Origin: Paracoccaceae bacterium
GTDB lineage: Bacteria; Pseudomonadota; Alphaproteobacteria; Rhodobacterales; Rhodobacteraceae
Length of the DNA stretch: 5,344 bases
Direction of reading: 5' to 3'
Assembly: GCA_003545125.1 (NCBI GenBank)
Contig: DQCI01000051.1
Location: forward strand, 1 to 5,344
Shown: piece after piece, positions 1-5,157 of the stretch
How positions within the stretch are numbered: position 1 is the stretch's first letter
Layout: every line of letters starts with the position of its first letter
Notes under the pieces: model-generated
The model's database searches: none
Told to the model about the DNA's origin: nothing
The model's input: the letters and a program-made list of their open reading frames with translations, nothing else
Made by a program: the position numbers and the translations under genes

Positions 1-93
1 CTGGCGAAAGCGACCGGCCTGGATCTGCGGGCGTCGGAACCGATTGCGCACGGTGGTCTCAAGGTGAAGCTGTACCAGGCCGGTCCGCTCTGA
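1..93 (+). CDS. C-terminal end of an unidentified protein (partial)
   Basis: An open frame enters from the left edge and stops with TGA at 91-93, giving the last 30 residues of a protein (begins LAKATGLDLRAS, ends YQAGPL). Codon use is GC-rich and matches the rest of the window, and no convincing minus-strand gene competes for this stretch. The fragment carries no motif I recognise, so I assign no function. It is convergent with the molybdenum hydroxylase operon, so it is probably a separate transcription unit that happens to adjoin the operon's end. The coding call rests on the open frame and on the gap of about 145 nt before the next gene's stop codon. Confidence 0.55.
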   Translation: MAKATGLDLRASEPIAHGGLKVKLYQAGPL

Positions 94-110
94 CAAACGT
101 AACCGTATGG
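93..110. repeat. Degenerate copy of the CCATACG-N4-CGTATGG dyad
   Basis: The right half CGTATGG (104-110) is perfect. The left half ACAAACG (93-99) matches CCATACG at 5 of 7 positions, with the same 4-nt spacer. The 11-mer AACCGTATGGT (101-111) recurs exactly at 2252-2262. This is the weakest of four copies and the only one in an intergenic region. A second GTATGG follows at 110-115. Confidence 0.4.
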
Positions 111-138
111 TATGGCCCAGGGTCCCGCCCCCCATACC
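109..138. terminator. Possible hairpin between convergent genes
   Basis: GGTATGG (109-115) can pair with CCATACC (132-138), a 7-bp stem with a 16-nt C-rich loop. It lies 16 nt after the stop of the plus-strand gene and is followed by TCTCT, not a run of T. The position between two convergent genes fits a terminator, but the long loop and missing U-tract make this weak. It overlaps the degenerate CGTATGG repeat, so the pairing may reflect that repeat family instead. Confidence 0.25.
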
Positions 139-178
139 TCTCTGGATCGGCGACCCTGTTCGAACGATTGATGAAACG

Positions 179-198
179 AGCCGGTTTCGGTCCCGGCT
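179..198 (-). terminator. Possible terminator hairpin of the hydroxylase operon
   Basis: AGCCGG (179-184) and CCGGCT (193-198) form a 6-bp GC-rich stem around an 8-nt loop, about 40 nt beyond the stop codon of the last minus-strand gene. Read on the minus strand it is followed by CGTTTCATC, which has only a short T run. It is a candidate intrinsic terminator of low strength; factor-dependent termination is equally possible. Confidence 0.3.
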
Positions 199-237
199 GG
201 ACCCCCCCAGGAAACCGCATCCGGGGTGACCGGCCCG

Positions 238-483
238 CTACCCGCCCTTCAGCCGCTGCATCAGAAAGACCTCGGCCCCGTCGGGCACCTCGGCGAAGCG
301 GTCGCCGGTGATGATCTCACCATCGACCGCAACCGACACGCCTGCCTCGATGAACGGCGCGAGCCCCGGGTGCGCGGCGACCAGGGCGTCCAGCACCGCG
401 CCGACCGTCGCGCCTTCGACCTCCACGACGGTGGCGCCGCCGGTCACATGCCGCAGCCCCGACCAGAGGTTGACCTCAATCAT
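238..483 (-). CDS. MoaD/ThiS-family small sulfur-carrier-like protein
   Basis: An 81-residue protein with the hallmarks of the ubiquitin-fold sulfur carriers MoaD and ThiS. It starts with a hydrophobic beta strand (MIEVNLWSGL) and has a central helix segment (VGAVLDALVAAHPGLAPFI, about 27-45). A strand with the usual VAVDGE pattern follows (51-56), and the protein ends EVFLMQRLKGG, so the family's essential C-terminal Gly-Gly is residues 80-81. In known members this tail is adenylated and converted to a thiocarboxylate, which donates sulfur for molybdopterin or thiazole synthesis. I chose the ATG at 481-483: it gives the family's normal N-terminus, and it overlaps the upstream gene's stop by 8 nt. 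An in-frame GTG at 511-513 would add ten residues unlike the family. There is no clear ribosome binding site, and a perfect hairpin abuts the start, so translation probably depends on coupling to the large subunit. No MoaE, MoeB or ThiG partner is present in the window. A role in maturing the hydroxylase cofactor is inferred from position only. Confidence 0.85.
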   Translation of the reverse strand: MIEVNLWSGLRHVTGGATVVEVEGATVGAVLDALVAAHPGLAPFIEAGVSVAVDGEIITGDRFAEVPDGAEVFLMQRLKGG

Positions 484-2725
484 CCATACGGCTTCGTATG
501 GCGGCGAGCACACGCGGCGGATTCATCGGCAAATCCGCCAGCCGCACGCCGGTCGCAGCGGCCACCGCGTTGGCGATTGCAGGCAGCGGCGGGGTAATGC
601 CGGTCTCGCCCACGCCGCGCACACCGAAGGGGTGGCCCGGGTTCGGAACCTCGACGATCACCGTGTCGATCATCGGAAGGTCCGAGGCGACGGGAATGCG
701 GTAATCGAGGAAGCCCGCGTTCTGGAGCCGGCCATCCGCGCCGTAGACATAGCCCTCGTTGAGCGCCCAGCCGATGCCCTGCACGGCCCCGCCCTGGTAC
801 TGCCCCTCGACATAATCGGGCTGGATCGCACGGCCCGCATCCTGGACCACGAGGTAGCGCAGCACGGTGACCCGGCCGGTCTCGGGATCGACCTCGACAT
901 CGGCGACATGGGTGCCGAAGCTGGCGCCGACGCCGCGCGGGACGCCTTCCCAGTGGCCGGCGATCGGTCCGCCGGTATTGCTCATGTTGCCGGCAATCTC
1001 GGCGATGGACATCGGCGGGAACTTCCCGGCATTGGGCCCGGCGGGTTGGGCAGCCCCCTCGACCCATTCGACCGCGTCGGGGTCGATCCCCCAGTCGGCC
1101 GCCGCGCGCCGGCACATCTCGCGGGTCGCCTGCTCGGTGGCGAGCACGGCCGCCTTGCCGGTGGCGAAGGTCGCGCGCGACCCGTGCGTGGGTTCGTTGA
1201 TCCCGAGCGCGCCGGTCTCGACCACGTTGATCCGTACGGCTTCGTATGGAACGCCCAGCGTCTCGGCCACCATCAGCCCGATGGAGGCCCGGCCGCCGCC
1301 GATGTCGGGGGTGCCGACCGCGACCTGTGCGGTGCCGTCTTCGGCAATGGCCATCGAAACCGAGGTGTCGCCGTTATAGTTGAACCAGAAGCCTGTGGCG
1401 ACGCCGCGGCCCTGGTTCGGCCCGAGCGGGACGGAGAAATTGGGATGGACCTTCGTCGCTTCCAGCACTTCGCGCAGCCCGATCCGCTTGAACTTCGGCC
1501 CGTAGCTCGACCGGTCGCCTTCCTCGACGACATTGAGCAAACGGAGCTCGATCGGATCGAGCCCCAGCTCGCGCGCCATCTCGTCAATCAGGCTCTCGGC
1601 GGCAAACGCCCCCATCGGCGCCCCGGGCGCGCGGTAGGCCGCGGCTTTCGGGCGGTTGGCGAGCACGTCGTAGCCGATGTGCTCGACCGCTGCGAGCTTG
1701 TAGGGCGCGAAGGCGCATTCCAGCGCCTCATTCACCGGCGACCCCGGGAACGCCCCGCCCTGCATGCGAAATTCGGCCCGCGCAGCGGTCATCGTCCCGT
1801 CGGCCTTCATGCCGATCTTGACATCCATCGAGGCCGAGGCGGTCGGCCCGGTGGCGCGCAGCACTTCCGCCCGGTCCATCACCAGTTTGACCGGCCTGCC
1901 GCCCGCCTTGCGCGACAGTGCCAGCGACAGGGGCTCCATGAATACCGTGGTCTTGCCGCCGAAGCCGCCGCCGATTTCGGACGGGGTGACGCGCAGTTGC
2001 GCGACCCCGAGCCCGAGCAGATCGGCGCACATCTTGCGCACGTACCACTGGCCCTGGGTGGTCACCCACATCTCGCCCTTGCCGTCGGACCCGAGCTGGC
2101 CGACGCAGGCCTGCGGCTCGATATAGCCCTGGTGGGTGGCCTCGGTTCTGTAGGTCCGTTCGCGCACCAGATCGGCCTGGGCGAAGCCCGCCTCGACATC
2201 GCCGCGCCCGAACTCGAAATATTTCACCACGTTGGGTGGCATTCCATCCGGAACCGTATGGTCAGCGGCGCCCGGCCGGATCACCGGCGCGTCGGGCTTC
2301 ATCGCTTCGTCCACGTCGGTGACATGGGGCAGGACCTCATAGTCCACCTCGATGAGGCGGGCGGCGTCCTTGGCAAGCAGGGCGGACGTGGCCGCCACCG
2401 CGGCGACCGCGTGGCCGTCGTAGAGCGCCACCTCGCCGGCCATGGCGTTTTCCTGGAGGTTCCAGTCCTCGCCGGTCAAGCCTTCAGGCAAGTCGGCCCT
2501 TGTCACGACCGCCTTGACCCCGTCGAGCGCCAGCGCCTTCGACGCGTCGATCGACACGATCCGGGCATGGGCGTGCGGGCTGCGCGCGACCGCGCCGTAG
2601 AGCATCCCCGGCATCGCGAAATCGGCGCCGTAGCGCGCGCGGCCGGTAACCTTGTCGAGCCCGTCGGGGCGCAGCACCCGGGTGCCGACCAGTTTGTAGG
2701 CCTGCTTCACATCGTCTTTCGCCAT
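476..2725 (-). CDS. Xanthine dehydrogenase-family molybdopterin-binding (large) subunit
   Basis: Catalytic subunit of a molybdenum hydroxylase of the xanthine oxidase family, binding the Mo-pterin cofactor and probably acting in the cytoplasm (no signal peptide is visible). It has 749 residues, about the size of other three-subunit members. The N-terminal hammerhead domain (about 10-125) includes KVTGRARYGADF. Two Mo-binding domains follow. They carry the TTQ motif (Gln about 224, like Gln767 of bovine xanthine dehydrogenase), GGGFGGK (252-258), AYRAPGAP (363-370, with Arg in the place of Arg880), and RGVGE near the C-terminus. Glu707 of that last motif corresponds to the catalytic base Glu1261. 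The AYxCSFR active-site loop of form I CO dehydrogenase is absent. ATG at 2723-2725 overlaps the preceding stop by 1 nt (TGATG); the adjacent GTG at 2728 is an equally placed alternative with a 4-nt overlap. It is the third gene of the M-S-L operon, the order also seen in coxMSL. The substrate is not predictable; names such as xanthine dehydrogenase or 4-hydroxybenzoyl-CoA reductase would be over-calls. Confidence 0.95.
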   Translation of the reverse strand: MAKDDVKQAYKLVGTRVLRPDGLDKVTGRARYGADFAMPGMLYGAVARSPHAHARIVSIDASKALALDGVKAVVTRADLPEGLTGEDWNLQENAMAGEVALYDGHAVAAVAATSALLAKDAARLIEVDYEVLPHVTDVDEAMKPDAPVIRPGAADHTVPDGMPPNVVKYFEFGRGDVEAGFAQADLVRERTYRTEATHQGYIEPQACVGQLGSDGKGEMWVTTQGQWYVRKMCADLLGLGVAQLRVTPSEIGGGFGGKTTVFMEPLSLALSRKAGGRPVKLVMDRAEVLRATGPTASASMDVKIGMKADGTMTAARAEFRMQGGAFPGSPVNEALECAFAPYKLAAVEHIGYDVLANRPKAAAYRAPGAPMGAFAAESLIDEMARELGLDPIELRLLNVVEEGDRSSYGPKFKRIGLREVLEATKVHPNFSVPLGPNQGRGVATGFWFNYNGDTSVSMAIAEDGTAQVAVGTPDIGGGRASIGLMVAETLGVPYEAVRINVVETGALGINEPTHGSRATFATGKAAVLATEQATREMCRRAAADWGIDPDAVEWVEGAAQPAGPNAGKFPPMSIAEIAGNMSNTGGPIAGHWEGVPRGVGASFGTHVADVEVDPETGRVTVLRYLVVQDAGRAIQPDYVEGQYQGGAVQGIGWALNEGYVYGADGRLQNAGFLDYRIPVASDLPMIDTVIVEVPNPGHPFGVRGVGETGITPPLPAIANAVAAATGVRLADLPMNPPRVLAAIRSRMDD
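484..501. repeat. Perfect 7-4-7 dyad CCATACG-GCTT-CGTATGG
   Basis: A perfect inverted repeat, CCATACGGCTTCGTATGG, covers the last codons of the large-subunit gene. It ends exactly one base before the ATG of the MoaD-like gene on the minus strand. In the minus-strand mRNA it would form a 7-bp stem with an AAGC tetraloop where a ribosome binding site would normally sit. It shares 15 consecutive bases (TACGGCTTCGTATGG) with the copy at 1232-1249. It could act as RNA structure controlling start access or as a member of a DNA repeat family; the sequence alone does not decide. Confidence 0.75.
1232..1249. repeat. Near-perfect copy of the dyad, CCGTACG-GCTT-CGTATGG
   Basis: It matches the copy at 484-501 at 17 of 18 positions, with one change that turns an A-T pair into a G-T wobble. 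It lies inside the large-subunit gene, where it encodes PYEAVR in a segment (LGVPYEAVRI) that fits the protein family. The codons CCA and GTA used here are unusual for so GC-rich a gene, which suggests selection or spread at the DNA level. Confidence 0.65.
2244..2261. repeat. Imperfect copy of the dyad, CCATCCG-GAAC-CGTATGG
   Basis: It has the same 7-4-7 layout: the right half CGTATGG is exact and the left half differs at one base. It lies within the large-subunit gene and encodes HTVPDG, in a different codon phase from the other two internal copies. It shares the 11-mer AACCGTATGGT with the intergenic copy at 101-111. Confidence 0.55.
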
Positions 2726-3204
2726 CACCCAGCCCCCCGCATTTCGGCCGCCGCGTCGAGCACGGCGCGCACGATCTTGTCATAGCCCGTGCAGCGGCAA
2801 AGGTTGCCGGCAAGCCAGTAGCGCACCTCCTCCTCGGTCGGGTCCGGGTTGCGTTCGAGCAGCGCTTTCGACGCGACCAGGAACCCCGGCGTGCAGAAGC
2901 CGCATTGCAGGGCGGCATGTTCGAGGAATTTACGTTGCAGCGGGTGCAGTTCTTCGCCCGGGGCCATGCCTTCGATGGTTTCGACCTTGCGGCCCTCGGC
3001 CTCGACGCCCAGCACCAGACAGGACGAGACCAGGCGGCCGTCGAGCAGCACCGAGCAGGCGCCGCAATCGCCGGTGCCGCAGCCCTCCTTGGAGCCGGTG
3101 AGCCCGAGCTTGTCGCGCAGCACGTCGAGCAGGGTTTCGCGCGGGTCGGCGAGGAACTCGACCCTGTCGCCGTTTACCTCCGTGGTGACGCGGATCGTGG
3201 TCAT
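2725..3204 (-). CDS. [2Fe-2S] iron-sulfur subunit of molybdenum hydroxylase
   Basis: The electron-transfer small subunit, 159 residues, a normal length for the family. The N-terminal plant-ferredoxin-like domain holds one [2Fe-2S] cluster through Cys42, Cys47, Cys50 and Cys62 (motif GCGTGDCGAC, then SC). The C-terminal helical domain holds the second cluster through Cys101, Cys104, Cys136 and Cys138 (motifs QCGFC and NLCRC). All eight ligands are present, so the subunit looks functional. In the family it passes electrons from the Mo site to FAD. I chose ATG at 3202-3204 because it begins the conserved domain (MTTIRVTTEVNG) and overlaps the upstream stop as ATGA. It also follows a strong AAAGGAGA ribosome binding site. 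The frame stays open upstream to 3486, but that part is the shadow of the FAD subunit gene. The 3' end overlaps the large-subunit start. Confidence 0.96.
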   Translation of the reverse strand: MTTIRVTTEVNGDRVEFLADPRETLLDVLRDKLGLTGSKEGCGTGDCGACSVLLDGRLVSSCLVLGVEAEGRKVETIEGMAPGEELHPLQRKFLEHAALQCGFCTPGFLVASKALLERNPDPTEEEVRYWLAGNLCRCTGYDKIVRAVLDAAAEMRGAG

Positions 3205-4067
3205 GTCTGTTCTCCTTTCGCGCGCCGGTAGGCGATGTCGGCGACACGTCCCGCGAGCACACCTGCGACATGGGTCCGGAACTCCGCCGTGCCGCGTTTG
3301 TCGGTGATCGGGCGGGCGGCGGCGCGGGCCGCCGCTTCGATGCGCGCGCGCGCGCCGTCGTCCCAGTGCGACCCGACGAGCGCCGCCGCGGCGTCGGGCA
3401 CCAGCAGGACCGTCGGCGCCACCGCGCCCAGCGCCACCCGGGCGGCGCGGATCACATCGCCGTCCAGCGTCAGGTTCACCGCGCACCCGACCACGGCGAT
3501 GTCCATCTCGGTGCGCGGAATGAACCGTTGGTAGGCGTCGCCCCCGGCCGCGCCGCGCGGCGGCAGGAGGAGCGCAGAGACCACCTCGCCCGGGACCAGC
3601 GCGGTTTTGCCCGGTCCTTCGGGGATCTCTTCAACCGGCACCTCGCGGGTGCCGTCCGGCCCGGTCACCCGCACCACCGCGCCCGCGGCCACCAGCGCCG
3701 GCACAGAATCGGCGGCGGGTGAGCCGTTGCAGAGGTTGCCGGTGAGGGTGGCGCGGCCCTGCACCTGGGTCGAGCCCACGAGCTCCATCGCTTCGACCAC
3801 CCCCGGCCAGGCGCGCCCCAGCTCCGGGTGTTCACCCAGCGCCGCGCCGCTCACGGCAACGCCGATCTGCCAGCCACCGTCGGGGGCCTGGGTGATATCG
3901 TACGCGCCGGGGATGTGCTTGAGGTCGATCAGGTCGTCCGGCGTGACCAGCCCGGTGCGCATCTGCACGAGCACGTCGGTGCCGCCGGCCAGAAAACGGG
4001 TGGTCCCGCTGCCGGTGGCCGCGATCCGGGCCGCTTCCTCGAACGTTTGCGGAGTATGATAACGCAT
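3201..4067 (-). CDS. FAD-binding (medium) subunit of molybdenum hydroxylase
   Basis: A 288-residue flavoprotein of the CoxM/xanthine dehydrogenase FAD-subunit type and the first gene of the operon. The vanillyl-alcohol-oxidase-type FAD domain shows FLAGGTDVLVQMR (25-37) and TLTGNLCNGSPAADS (107-121), the two FAD-contacting loops. A C-terminal domain of the CO dehydrogenase flavoprotein type follows (about 175-280). In the family this subunit takes electrons from the iron-sulfur subunit and hands them to NAD+, a quinone or another acceptor. The protein has only two cysteines (Cys113 and Cys195). It therefore lacks the cysteine-rich insert that binds a [4Fe-4S] cluster in 4-hydroxybenzoyl-CoA reductase, which argues against that identity. 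ATG at 4065-4067 is preceded by GAGGGAG, a fair ribosome binding site. The stop overlaps the next start by 4 nt. Confidence 0.95.
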   Translation of the reverse strand: MRYHTPQTFEEAARIAATGSGTTRFLAGGTDVLVQMRTGLVTPDDLIDLKHIPGAYDITQAPDGGWQIGVAVSGAALGEHPELGRAWPGVVEAMELVGSTQVQGRATLTGNLCNGSPAADSVPALVAAGAVVRVTGPDGTREVPVEEIPEGPGKTALVPGEVVSALLLPPRGAAGGDAYQRFIPRTEMDIAVVGCAVNLTLDGDVIRAARVALGAVAPTVLLVPDAAAALVGSHWDDGARARIEAAARAAARPITDKRGTAEFRTHVAGVLAGRVADIAYRRAKGEQT

Positions 4068-4085
4068 GCCGCTCCCTCGTCATTG

Positions 4086-4101
4086 AGTGTCGCTCGACAC
4101 T
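4086..4101. promoter_or_regulatory. Operator-like dyad AGTGTCG-CT-CGACACT
   Basis: Two perfect 7-bp arms around a 2-bp spacer, 19 nt before the start codon of the FAD subunit gene and therefore in the probable 5' leader or promoter of the hydroxylase operon. Size and symmetry fit the operator of a dimeric repressor such as a GntR- or TetR-type protein. As RNA it could also form a short hairpin ahead of the GAGGGAG ribosome binding site. The regulator is unknown. Confidence 0.45.
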
Positions 4102-4227
4102 ACTCCTCAGACCTGTGCTGTCGATAGCATTTCACTGGCGTGGGCGATGAACAATGGATCGTGATGGACCCGCCCGCGCCCGTTCACTAACACTTCGTCT
4201 GGAAGCCCGGTCGCGGGCCGTCCAGCC

Positions 4228-4234
4228 AAGGAGG
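4228..4234 (+). promoter_or_regulatory. Ribosome binding site of the BKACE gene
   Basis: AAGGAGG lies 8 nt before the ATG at 4243. A second in-frame ATG at 4255 would be 20 nt away, too far, so this site decides the start codon. Confidence 0.85.
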
Positions 4235-4242
4235 GGAAAGAG

Positions 4243-5157
4243 ATGCCGCTTGCCATGAACCGAGAGGTTTTCGTCACCTGTGCCGTCACCGGCTCGGGCA
4301 GCACGCACGATCGCAGTCCGCATGTGCCGCGCAGCCCCGAGGAGATCGCGACCAGCGCGATCGACGCCGCGAAGGCCGGCGCCGCCGTGGTGCATTGCCA
4401 TGTCCGCGATCCCGAGACCGGCGCACCGGCACGCGACCCGGGGCTCTACCGCGAGGTGACCGAGCGGATCCGCGCAGCCGACACGGACGTGGTGCTGAAC
4501 CTCACCGCCGGGATGGGCGGCGACATGGTGTTCGGCGCCACCGAGGCGCCGCTGCCGCTCAACCAGGCCGGCACCGACATGGTCGGCGCCACCGAGAGGA
4601 TGGCGCATATCCGCGATTGCCTGCCGGAGATCTGCACCCTCGATTGCGGCACGATGAACTTCGCCGAGGCCGACTACGTGATGACCAACACGCCCGGCAT
4701 GTTGCGCGCGATGGGCGCGATGATGACCGAGCTGGGCGTGAAGCCCGAGATCGAGGCCTTCGACACCGGGCATCTGTGGTTCGCCAAGGAACTGGTGAAG
4801 GAGGGCACGCTGGCCCCGCAGGCGCTGGTGCAGCTCTGCATGGGCGTGCCCTGGGGGGCGCCCAACGATCTGGGCACGCTGATGGCGATGGTCAATGCCG
4901 TGCCGCAGGACTGGACCTGGTCGGCCTTCTCGCTCGGGCGCGACCAGATGCCCTTCGTCGCCGCGTCGGTCCTTGCGGGCGGCAACGTGCGCGTCGGGCT
5001 GGAAGACAACCTGTTTCTCGACAAGGGCGTGCTGGCGACCAACGCCCAGCTGGTCGAGCGCGCGGTGACCATCATCGAGACCCTCGGCGCAAAGGTCATC
5101 GGCCCCGAGGCCGTGCGCGACAGGCTCGGGCTCACCAAGCGGGCGCCGGCCACATGA
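4243..5157 (+). CDS. Beta-keto acid cleavage enzyme (BKACE, DUF849), dehydrocarnitine-cleavage-like
   Basis: A 304-residue zinc enzyme of the BKACE family, a TIM-barrel fold. Characterised members condense a beta-keto acid with acetyl-CoA and split it to acetoacetate and a new acyl-CoA. Metal ligands are visible as HCHVRD (His51 and His53) and the Glu of RVGLEDN (Glu254). Other family motifs are TCAVTGSG (12-19), FDTGHLWFAK (173-182), the conserved Arg in LGRDQMPF (233) and GVLATNAQLVERA. The segments NLTAGMGGD (86-94), PEICTLDCGT and CMGVPWGAP resemble, from memory, the CdhC-type members that cleave 3-dehydrocarnitine. That assignment is provisional because no carnitine dehydrogenase, CoA transferase or thioesterase is visible here. 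Length is normal. The start is fixed by an ideal AAGGAGG site. It overlaps the downstream SDR by 4 nt (ATGA), so the two are one operon, divergent from the hydroxylase genes. Confidence 0.93.
   Translation: MPLAMNREVFVTCAVTGSGSTHDRSPHVPRSPEEIATSAIDAAKAGAAVVHCHVRDPETGAPARDPGLYREVTERIRAADTDVVLNLTAGMGGDMVFGATEAPLPLNQAGTDMVGATERMAHIRDCLPEICTLDCGTMNFAEADYVMTNTPGMLRAMGAMMTELGVKPEIEAFDTGHLWFAKELVKEGTLAPQALVQLCMGVPWGAPNDLGTLMAMVNAVPQDWTWSAFSLGRDQMPFVAASVLAGGNVRVGLEDNLFLDKGVLATNAQLVERAVTIIETLGAKVIGPEAVRDRLGLTKRAPAT

Larger units (their letters stand above)
4068..4242. promoter_or_regulatory. Divergent promoter region between hydroxylase and BKACE operons
   Basis: 175 nt separate the start codons of two divergent operons, so promoters for both must lie here or further out. 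I could not identify confident -35/-10 pairs on either strand. The region contains a strong dyad at 4086-4101. It also has a small GCCCG-GTCG-CGGGC hairpin (4205-4218) just before the BKACE ribosome binding site. A shared control region would let one regulator switch both operons together. No regulator gene is visible in the window. Confidence 0.6.

Noticed and set aside
484..513. Earlier GTG start giving the MoaD-like protein ten extra residues
   Set aside because: The extra residues (MCSPPYEAVW) are unlike family N-termini, while MIEVNLW begins the first beta strand as expected.
308..2785. A plus-strand open frame of 825 codons opposite the large-subunit gene
   Set aside because: Its translation is rich in Arg, Gly, His, Asp and Pro with no recognisable domain, whereas the opposite strand encodes a fully intact, motif-rich enzyme. 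It is the usual antisense shadow of a GC-rich gene.
3205..3486. N-terminal extension of the iron-sulfur subunit to 253 residues
   Set aside because: The extension is Arg/Gly-rich and lies wholly within the FAD subunit gene. The ATG at 3204 has a strong ribosome binding site and starts the conserved domain.
476..4067. Form I carbon monoxide dehydrogenase (coxMSL)
   Set aside because: The gene order matches, but the diagnostic AYxCSFR loop is missing; the corresponding segment reads AYRAPGAP.
4132..4773. A minus-strand open frame of 213 codons opposite the BKACE gene and promoter
   Set aside because: It is low-complexity His/Gly/Arg-rich sequence antisense to a clear BKACE, and it has no family resemblance.
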